Positions 7,464 through 13,222 of a DNA stretch of 15,106 nucleotides are shown one piece after another. The stretch is taken from positions 1 to 15,106 of the forward strand of contig JALRLA010000331.1 of the NCBI GenBank assembly GCA_023254645.1, read 5' to 3'. Within the stretch, counting starts at the first letter, position 1. Each line of letters starts with the position of its first letter. The DNA comes from Bacteroidia bacterium (GTDB lineage Bacteria > Bacteroidota > Bacteroidia > NS11-12g > UBA955). The position numbers and the translations under genes were made by a program. The notes beneath the pieces are model-generated. The model was not told the DNA's origin and made no database searches. It worked only from the letters and a program-made list of their open reading frames with translations.

Positions 7464-9053
7464 ATGGACAACCCAAGCATGAGCAAACGCAGTCGAACCC
7501 CTCAAGTGAACAAAGCACTTGTAGGAGACATGGCGGGCCGCACAGCCCCGCATTCTATCGAACTGGAAGAAGCCGTTCTGGGTGCCATTCTATTGGAAAA
7601 AGAGGCCCTGAGCAAGGTGGTTGACATCTTGAGCAAGGATCATTTTTACAACGAGGCCAACGCCACCATTTTTGAATGCATTTTGCGCATTTACGCCGAT
7701 GGGGGCACAGCCATTGATTTGCTTACAGTTTCCAACCAGCTGAGAAATGAAAACAAACTGGAAATCGTAGGCGGAAACTTGTATTTGGCCATGCTGACCA
7801 ACAAGGTCTCTAGCTCTGCCAACATCGAGTTTCACGCTCGAATTCTGACCCAGAAGTTCATTCAGCGCAGCTTGATCAAGGTTTCAGGAGAAATTTTAAC
7901 TGAGGCTTACGACGACAGCCAAGACGCCTTCATCATGCTGAACCGCAGTGAAGAGAAATTGTTCGAGATCAAGAATTCTGGGTTGAAACGCTCCTTCCAA
8001 GAAATTGGCAGCTTGGTCAACCGAGCTTTCAAATCGCTGGAAGAGCGCTCGAAATCAGACAACAGTGGCATTACAGGTGTCGCTTCAGGCTTTAGCGACC
8101 TGGACCGCATCACTTCAGGATGGCAGAAGTCAGATTTGATCATTCTCGCTGCTCGTCCTGCCATGGGTAAAACAGCTTTCGCCTTGAGTTTGATGCGAAA
8201 TGCAGCCATTGAATTTGGCAAAAGTGTGGTGATTTTCTCGCTTGAGATGGCAGACGTCCAGTTGGTCAATCGATTGGTCAGCGGCGAGGCCGACATCAGC
8301 GGTGACAAAATCAAAAAGGCTCAATTGACCGATGATGAATGGCAGCGCCTTCACGACAAGACGTCCAAGTTGACCAATTCCAAGATCTTCATCGATGACA
8401 CCCCTCAGTTGAACATTTTGGAACTGATGGCCAAGTGTCGCCGCATCAAGGCCCAACAAGGCTTGGACATGATTGTAGTCGATTACTTGCAGTTGTTGCG
8501 ACACGAGACCAACACCAAAGGCCAATCGAACCGCGAACAAGAAATTGCCTTCATTTCGCGCTCGTTGAAGAGCCTGGCCAAAGAACTGGAAGTTCCTGTT
8601 ATTGCTCTGGCCCAGTTGAGTCGTGAGGTAGAAAAACGAAACAACAAACACCCCCAGTTGTCGGATTTGCGTGAATCAGGTTCAATCGAGCAGGATGCCG
8701 ACATGGTGATGTTCCTATACCGCGACGATTATTACTCAAAAATGGGAATGGAAAGCGAATCCCAGCATGCCGGCGAGGTCAAAGGATTGACGGAAGTTTT
8801 GATTGCCAAACACCGAAGCGGTGAGGTGGGAACAGCTCTAGTTAAGTTCGTGCACGAATATTCCAAGTTTGTCGACTTGGACCCTACTGAACGCATGTTG
8901 ATCAACAACCAAAACAGCGGCGGCGGCTTCAGCCAGCCTTATGTGGCTACCGTTCAAAGTAAAATGAACGAACCCGATCCCTTCAAGGGCAGTGATAGTG
9001 AAAATTCTTGGGGCAGCGGATTCAGCCCCAACATCTCTGTAGATGATGAATAA
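7464..9053 (+). CDS. dnaB: DnaB replicative DNA helicase
   Basis: A 529-residue hexameric 5'-3' helicase that unwinds DNA at the replication fork and recruits primase. The N-terminal DnaB domain (about 29-130, from PHSIELEEAVLGAILL) is followed by a linker helix and the RecA-like ATPase domain (about 200-470). Walker A ARPAMGKT is at 230-237, the catalytic Glu261 is in SLEM, and Walker B MIVVDYLQLL is at 336-345, followed by the motif PVIALAQLSREVE and a QDADMVMFLYR region holding the likely arginine finger (Arg420). No intein interrupts it. The tail (about 478-529) is Gly/Ser/Asp/Glu-rich and poorly ordered, as in many Bacteroidetes DnaB proteins. The start at 7464 fits the -7-like box; Met6 (7479) is an alternative. 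The stop codon lies in the A-tract of the terminator. Confidence 0.97.
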   Translation: MDNPSMSKRSRTPQVNKALVGDMAGRTAPHSIELEEAVLGAILLEKEALSKVVDILSKDHFYNEANATIFECILRIYADGGTAIDLLTVSNQLRNENKLEIVGGNLYLAMLTNKVSSSANIEFHARILTQKFIQRSLIKVSGEILTEAYDDSQDAFIMLNRSEEKLFEIKNSGLKRSFQEIGSLVNRAFKSLEERSKSDNSGITGVASGFSDLDRITSGWQKSDLIILAARPAMGKTAFALSLMRNAAIEFGKSVVIFSLEMADVQLVNRLVSGEADISGDKIKKAQLTDDEWQRLHDKTSKLTNSKIFIDDTPQLNILELMAKCRRIKAQQGLDMIVVDYLQLLRHETNTKGQSNREQEIAFISRSLKSLAKELEVPVIALAQLSREVEKRNNKHPQLSDLRESGSIEQDADMVMFLYRDDYYSKMGMESESQHAGEVKGLTEVLIAKHRSGEVGTALVKFVHEYSKFVDLDPTERMLINNQNSGGGFSQPYVATVQSKMNEPDPFKGSDSENSWGSGFSPNISVDDE

Positions 9054-9085
9054 AAAAAGGTCCCGGCGAGCCGGGACCTTTTTTT
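9052..9085. terminator. bidirectional rho-independent terminator between dnaB and degP
   Basis: Perfect 15-bp arms AAAAAAAGGTCCCGG (9052-9066) and CCGGGACCTTTTTTT (9071-9085) enclose a CGAG loop. A GC-rich stem of eight pairs is flanked by seven A on one side and seven T on the other, so it ends transcripts from both convergent genes. The left A-tract overlaps the dnaB stop codon. Confidence 0.95.
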
Positions 9086-9102
9086 CATTATCCGAATGGA
9101 AA

Positions 9103-10614
9103 TTACTGCTCTGTTGTTATGGGCAACTTAACTCCAAACACCATCTCTTCTCCGCTCTGGCTCAAGCCCTCGATTACGATGGCTCCTTGCATCGACTTCA
9201 ACTGAGATACGGCACCAGCCGCTGAGTAAACGGGTTGGTTGTTGATGTGCGTGATGATGAAATTCGTGGGGATACCGGCGTCTTTAAATACTCCTTTTCC
9301 TAGGGACTTCACTTTCACTCCTGTTTTGATGCTCTTGGCCAATCGCTCCTCGCGAGTGGTATTAATGAGTTCCATACCAAAGGCTTCGCTGCTACTCTCG
9401 CGCTCGGCCAATTCGGGCTTGGATTTACCATCGGTGCTCAACAAGGACACAGGAATTACCATTTCCTTGCCTTTACGTCGCAGGGTCACTTGCACTTTAT
9501 CTCCAGGGCGGAATTTTCCAATGGTTTCTTGTAGCTTACTGCTGGAATTCACAGCGGTATTATTGATTTTCAGCAACACGTCGCCTGGCTGAATGCCAGC
9601 TTTGTCAGCCGCACCTTTGTCGACCACTTCAGCCACGTAAACACCGCTCAAATCTGTAAGATTCTTTTCGTCAGCCAAATTTTGACTGATATCCTGTATT
9701 GAAACTCCCAAAATGGCTCGCTGAACCTTACCGTATTGAGTGATATCATTGAACACCTTTTCGACCAAGATCACCGGAACGGCAAAGGCGTATCCGCTGT
9801 AAGAACCGGTCTCAGATGCGATGGCCGTATTGATACCCACGAGCTCGCCTTGGGTATTGAGCAAAGCACCACCGCTGTTGCCAGGGTTGATGGCCGCGTC
9901 GGTTTGAATGAAGTTTTCAATGGCATATTGATTGCCGTTGGAGCGAATCAGGTCGATATTGCGACCCAAGGCCGAGACAATGCCTACCGTCACGGTTGAA
10001 GTCAAATTGAAGGGGTTGCCCACGGCTACCACCCACTGCCCTACTTTCAACTGATCAGAATTGCCCAGTTTGATGAAGGGCAAATTGTTCTCGGCTATGC
10101 GCAAAACGGCAATGTCGGTATTGGGGTCTGTGCCCACGAGTTCAGCGATGTAAGAACGTTTATCGTTGAGAATGACTTCGATCTTGGAGGCGTTGTCGAT
10201 CACGTGATTGTTAGTGACGATATAACCGTCGTCGGTCAAAATGACACCCGAACCGGAACCGCTGCGGGGGCCGGGCTGTTCAAATTGGAAACCAGGGCCC
10301 TTGAAGAACTCGAAGGGATCAATGGGCATCTGGGGGTTGCGACGCTGTTGAGGCTGTGAATTCACGGTGGAGATAATGTGAACCACGGCTGGATTGGCGA
10401 CTTCGGCCACGGCCGTAAAATCGAAGGCGGGCTCGGCTCCGATACTGGCATAGCGGGCATTCACGCTGGCTGATGATTGCTTATCAGACAGTGTTTTAGC
10501 CGAGCCTGAACCACTGAACAGAGCGTTTCCTGCTAAACTGATGGCTCCGCCCGCGCATCCGGCGAGAACAAAAAGCCAAATTCTGCGATTCATCAAAATT
10601 TCTTTCATGTGCAT
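9103..10614 (-). CDS. degP: DegP/HtrA-type (Do family) periplasmic serine protease with two PDZ domains
   Basis: A 503-residue trypsin-like S1C peptidase that degrades or holds misfolded envelope proteins. After an N-terminal hydrophobic segment (about 12-33; signal peptide or anchor) comes the protease domain (about 65-285), with catalytic His137 (TNNHV), Asp167 (NTDIAVL) and Ser247 (NPGNSGGA). PDZ1 spans about 300-400 (starting AILGVSIQ, with GIQPGDVLLKINN) and PDZ2 about 415-500 (AGIPTNFIITHINNQPV). A Gln/Pro-rich loop (about 87-118) resembles the regulatory LA loop. Three in-frame ATGs lie close together: 10614, 10608 and 10593. The last (MNRRIWLF) gives a more typical signal peptide, so the true start may be 21 bp later than given. 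Convergent with dnaB, and divergent from the ECF sigma gene, which suggests shared stress control. Confidence 0.94.
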   Translation of the reverse strand: MHMKEILMNRRIWLFVLAGCAGGAISLAGNALFSGSGSAKTLSDKQSSASVNARYASIGAEPAFDFTAVAEVANPAVVHIISTVNSQPQQRRNPQMPIDPFEFFKGPGFQFEQPGPRSGSGSGVILTDDGYIVTNNHVIDNASKIEVILNDKRSYIAELVGTDPNTDIAVLRIAENNLPFIKLGNSDQLKVGQWVVAVGNPFNLTSTVTVGIVSALGRNIDLIRSNGNQYAIENFIQTDAAINPGNSGGALLNTQGELVGINTAIASETGSYSGYAFAVPVILVEKVFNDITQYGKVQRAILGVSIQDISQNLADEKNLTDLSGVYVAEVVDKGAADKAGIQPGDVLLKINNTAVNSSSKLQETIGKFRPGDKVQVTLRRKGKEMVIPVSLLSTDGKSKPELAERESSSEAFGMELINTTREERLAKSIKTGVKVKSLGKGVFKDAGIPTNFIITHINNQPVYSAAGAVSQLKSMQGAIVIEGLSQSGEEMVFGVKLPITTEQ

Positions 10615-10622
10615 GTTCCTAT

Positions 10623-10630
10623 CAAAATTT
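10623..10630 (-). promoter_or_regulatory. candidate -7 box AAATTTTG for degP
   Basis: On the minus strand this matches TAnnTTTG at all but the first base and lies 8 nt before ATG 10614. Two GGAAC pentamers on the same strand flank it (10635-10631 and 10619-10615); GGAAC is a common ECF sigma -35 core, so an alternative stress promoter is possible. Neither reading has a well-placed second element. Confidence 0.3.
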
Positions 10631-10653
10631 GTTCCAACACTACGAAATAAAGG

Positions 10654-10681
10654 CTTTACTCTCCTTTACTTTGTGTAAAAG
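10654..10681. repeat. tandem CTTTACT repeat with partial inverted copy between degP and sigma gene
   Basis: CTTTACT occurs at 10654-10660 and again at 10664-10670, exactly 10 bp (one helical turn) apart. GTAAAAG at 10675-10681 is an imperfect inverted copy. The second copy overlaps a -7-like TTACTTTG (10666-10673). It sits in the middle of the 119-bp divergent region and may be an operator or sigma-recognition site; no function is shown by sequence alone. Confidence 0.35.
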
Positions 10682-10733
10682 AATCGATGTACCGTTTACC
10701 TTCTGGGACGATCAGCGATAAACGCCTGTCAAC

Positions 10734-11300
10734 ATGACCGACCACTCACAGCAAGATCAGCAAATTGTAGCCCGCATTCAGATGGGTGACAAAGAGTCAC
10801 TGGTTGAATTGTACCGCAGCTACAACGGTATGATTTCGCAATTGGTGCTGGGAATGGGTGGGTCTCAAGACGATGTTGACGATGTGTTTCAAGAAAGCTT
10901 GATCGCCATTTGGGAGAACATGAGAAAACCCGATTTTACCCTGAGTTCCAAGTTGAGTACCTACTTATATAGCATTGCCAAGAACCAATGCATGCGTCTG
11001 TTGGACAAAAGAAAGCGCACCCAAAACGAGGACCCTCTCGAACATACCCGCAAAGTCGAAGGGCCCACTCCTGATAAGGCGATGGACGAATCTTTGGTGC
11101 GCAAAGCCCTGCAACAGTTGGGTGATTTGTGCCGCAGCATCTTGATCATGTACTACTATGATGGTTTTGACATGAAGAACATTGCCAAGGCCCATCACTT
11201 TACAAATGCCAACGTGGCCAAGAGTAAAAAATACCAATGCTTGAAGCAATTGGAAGGCCTCGTCAAACAAAAGTATAGCGCTTCTGATTTTCTGAGATGA
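10734..11300 (+). CDS. ECF-type RNA polymerase sigma factor
   Basis: A 188-residue sigma-70 family protein of the extracytoplasmic-function type, with only the sigma-2 and sigma-4 domains. Sigma-2 spans about 20-93, with the DDVDDVFQESLIAIWE signature (46-61) in regions 2.2/2.3 and LSTYLYSIAKNQCMRLLDKRKR (74-95) in 2.4. A short charged linker follows. Sigma-4 spans about 122-176, with a helix-turn-helix around 144-170 (DGFDMKNIAKAHHFTNANVAKSK). It directs RNA polymerase to a small regulon, often in response to envelope signals. Its stop overlaps the start of the next gene by 4 bp (ATGA). degP is divergent 119 bp upstream. A TTACTTTG box at 10666-10673 could be its promoter, with a leader of roughly 55-60 nt. 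The ECF subgroup cannot be assigned by eye. Confidence 0.92.
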   Translation: MTDHSQQDQQIVARIQMGDKESLVELYRSYNGMISQLVLGMGGSQDDVDDVFQESLIAIWENMRKPDFTLSSKLSTYLYSIAKNQCMRLLDKRKRTQNEDPLEHTRKVEGPTPDKAMDESLVRKALQQLGDLCRSILIMYYYDGFDMKNIAKAHHFTNANVAKSKKYQCLKQLEGLVKQKYSASDFLR

Positions 11301-12307
11301 TGAACGATGCCCAACACCGCCAACTCTACGACTATTTGGAAGGTTCTCTTTCCGAGGAAGATCGTGTGGCTCTGGAACGCGAATTGGAGTCATCAGAAGA
11401 ATTGCGCGCAGAGCTGGCCTTGAAGAAGGCCATCATGGAGGCCATTCAAGAAGAAGGCCGAGACGAACTGCGCGGCTTTTTGCAGGAGCGCTTGTTTGAA
11501 GAGTCGACTGACAAGCAAACGGGACTCTGGTTAGTGGCGGCAGCGACCGTCGCTACGCTAATTGTTTCTACCCTGATCATCAGCGGGCAATTTGGACAGG
11601 GCGGCTTCCTGAAGTCGAAGGCCATGGTCGATAGCGAAATGGCCAACCAAGATTCTGATTTGCCGCCTTCTCGAGTCAAGAAATACCGACGCAAGTACGA
11701 ACCTTCGGCCTTGTCCGAACTGGACAGTGTTTCCATTCTGGACCCCGCCGCGGTGGCCATCATGGAGGTACCCGCCGAGGCCAACGATTTGGATATTGCA
11801 GAAAACCATGGAGCACCTGACATGAACATGCCCATTTCCATGGCCGATGACATTCAACCCATGGGATACGCTCGGGTAAAAATCATTGATCTTGGTTACA
11901 CGGAAATCGAAAGCGAACGACCTTCCAGCACCGCCAAGAGAGCCGCTCCCGCCGCGGGTCGAGTGGCCGCCGCTGAACCTTCAGTGGCCGATACTGTGGT
12001 TAGAAGCCAACCCCTGCAGCGGGCGCGCAGCGACCGCTATGCCAAGGTGGAATTTTTCAGTACCCCTAGCTCAGATGACCCTAAGCCTTCAGCACCACCC
12101 AGTGTCATGCTGATAGAGGGAACAGAACGCACCTACCACATCTTCAACACGATGGCTGAGAATTATTTGGTTATCTTCTTGAATGGCACCTATTACTTGT
12201 CTATGAACAATGAGTATTACGCCCTGCCTGCCAAGACCAATACCCAAAAGCCCTTGGCCAAGGTGGAAGATGCACGAATCCTGAGCCTGTTGGAACAGAG
12301 CGAATAA
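11297..12307 (+). CDS. putative membrane-bound anti-sigma factor
   Basis: A 336-residue protein coupled to the ECF sigma gene by an ATGA overlap, which is the main functional clue. The acidic N-terminal helical part (1-70, with LYDYLEGSLSEEDR) resembles Bacteroidetes cytosolic anti-sigma domains; no zinc-binding HxxxCxxC is present. One transmembrane helix spans about 77-97 (LWLVAAATVATLIVSTLIISG), giving an N-in, C-out topology. The periplasmic part has an Ala/Pro-rich, probably flexible stretch (about 208-268) and a compact C-terminal segment (about 270-336), rich in aromatics and hydrophobics, that I do not recognise. By analogy it would hold the sigma factor at the membrane until an envelope signal leads to its cleavage. 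The anti-sigma role is inferred from position, topology and the N-terminal pattern. No other function is evident. Confidence 0.65.
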   Translation: MMNDAQHRQLYDYLEGSLSEEDRVALERELESSEELRAELALKKAIMEAIQEEGRDELRGFLQERLFEESTDKQTGLWLVAAATVATLIVSTLIISGQFGQGGFLKSKAMVDSEMANQDSDLPPSRVKKYRRKYEPSALSELDSVSILDPAAVAIMEVPAEANDLDIAENHGAPDMNMPISMADDIQPMGYARVKIIDLGYTEIESERPSSTAKRAAPAAGRVAAAEPSVADTVVRSQPLQRARSDRYAKVEFFSTPSSDDPKPSAPPSVMLIEGTERTYHIFNTMAENYLVIFLNGTYYLSMNNEYYALPAKTNTQKPLAKVEDARILSLLEQSE

Positions 12308-12318
12308 GATTACCTTTG
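12290..12318 (+). promoter_or_regulatory. dapF promoter: TTG-N18-TACCTTTG
   Basis: The -33 element TTG (12290-12292) and -7 element TACCTTTG (12311-12318) are separated by 18 nt, the best complete Bacteroidetes-type promoter in the window. It overlaps the end of the anti-sigma gene and lies only 4 nt before the dapF GTG start, so dapF can be transcribed separately from the sigma operon and with essentially no leader. Confidence 0.6.
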
Positions 12319-12322
12319 CTCC

Positions 12323-13129
12323 GTGCAACGCCTTTCGTTTGTCAAATACCAGGGCACGGGGAATGATTTCATTCTTGTTGACGGCCGCAAGGGTCTGGAT
12401 GCCCATTGGTATCAAGAGTCGGTCATTGCCCAGTTGTGCGACCGCCGATTTGGCATTGGTGCCGACGGATACATGGTGCTAGAAACCAGCGACGAGGCTG
12501 ATTTTCATATGCACTATTGCAACAGCGATGGCAAACCCAGCAGCATGTGCGGCAACGGGGGTCGCTGCATAACCCATTGGGCACATTCTTTGGGCTTGGG
12601 CACAAACGGGCATCTTCGTTTTACAGCTCCAGATGGCCTGCACGCAGCTTGGGTTTCTGAGCAAGGCTCAGTTCGATTGGCCATGCATTCGGTGCGGGCT
12701 GAACAGGCTTCTGTCCCCAATGAGGCCACTGCCATATTGGATACGGGCTCTCCTCACTATGTGTCTTTTCGAGAAGAGCCTGACGACAGCGATTGGGATT
12801 TAACAAGCTTTGCTCATTCGATTCGCTACAACGAGACTCACGCAAAAGTTGGCATCAATGTGAATGCCGTTTGGATACTGGAAGATGGCAGCCTCAAGGT
12901 GAGAACCTATGAGCGTGGAGTGGAAGACGAAACCTATAGCTGCGGTACGGGAGTAACCGCTTGCGCTTTGGCCTATGCCTTGAAAGAACAGCGGAAATTG
13001 GGTTCTTACAGCCAAGTTTTGCATACCCCCGGCGGATTATTGAAGGTTCACTACCATTGGGATGGCTGGCAGTTCGATCGGATCCTATTGGAAGGGCCAG
13101 CTGAGCTCGTGTTCAGCGGAACGGTTTGA
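12323..13129 (+). CDS. dapF: diaminopimelate epimerase DapF
   Basis: A 268-residue cofactor-independent racemase that converts LL-diaminopimelate to meso-diaminopimelate, for lysine and peptidoglycan synthesis, in the cytosol. Both catalytic cysteines are present in their motifs: Cys76 in SMCGNGGRC (acid/base) and Cys207 in YSCGTGVTAC. The N-terminal GTGNDFILVDGR (residues 11-22) and RRFGIGADG (41-49) substrate-binding signatures are also intact. The length is normal. The start is GTG at 12323; residues 1-10 (MQRLSFVKYQ) match the usual family start, and no ATG is available nearby. It is 15 bp downstream of the anti-sigma gene but has its own promoter. The presence of an NlpC/P60 hydrolase nearby fits DAP-type peptidoglycan. 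Confidence 0.96.
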   Translation: MQRLSFVKYQGTGNDFILVDGRKGLDAHWYQESVIAQLCDRRFGIGADGYMVLETSDEADFHMHYCNSDGKPSSMCGNGGRCITHWAHSLGLGTNGHLRFTAPDGLHAAWVSEQGSVRLAMHSVRAEQASVPNEATAILDTGSPHYVSFREEPDDSDWDLTSFAHSIRYNETHAKVGINVNAVWILEDGSLKVRTYERGVEDETYSCGTGVTACALAYALKEQRKLGSYSQVLHTPGGLLKVHYHWDGWQFDRILLEGPAELVFSGTV

Positions 13130-13158
13130 TCCAAACGCTGCCGCCTAGTTCTGATTAA

Positions 13159-13172
13159 CCCTAAAGTTAGGG
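13159..13172. repeat. short palindrome CCCTAA-AG-TTAGGG after dapF
   Basis: Perfect 6-bp arms with a 2-nt centre, 29 bp after the dapF stop and just beyond the A-tract of the adjacent terminator. Not followed by T residues, so not itself a terminator. It could be a protein-binding site or a weak 3'-end hairpin for dapF; the rest of the 93-bp gap holds only the terminator. Confidence 0.3.
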
Positions 13173-13174
13173 GC

Positions 13175-13201
13175 AAAAAAAAGGCGGCCGGAGGCCGCCT
13201 T
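13175..13201 (-). terminator. rho-independent terminator of the T9SS cargo gene
   Basis: Perfect 9-bp GC-rich arms (AAGGCGGCC at 13181-13189 and GGCCGCCTT at 13193-13201) with a 3-nt loop. Reading the minus strand, the stem is followed by an uninterrupted T-tract (the A run at 13175-13182), so it ends the leftward gene 22 bp after its stop. On the plus strand only TTCTC follows, so it would stop dapF transcripts poorly. Confidence 0.88.
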
Positions 13202-13222
13202 CTCAAAAGTTCAATAAGGAGA

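Noticed and set aside
7464..9053. Possible intein in dnaB
   Set aside because: The ATPase motifs run on without insertion and the length of 529 residues is that of an intein-free DnaB.
10665..10681. CTTTAC...GTAAAAG as a terminator or hairpin
   Set aside because: Arms are imperfect and AT-rich, no T-tract follows, and the site lies in a divergent promoter region.
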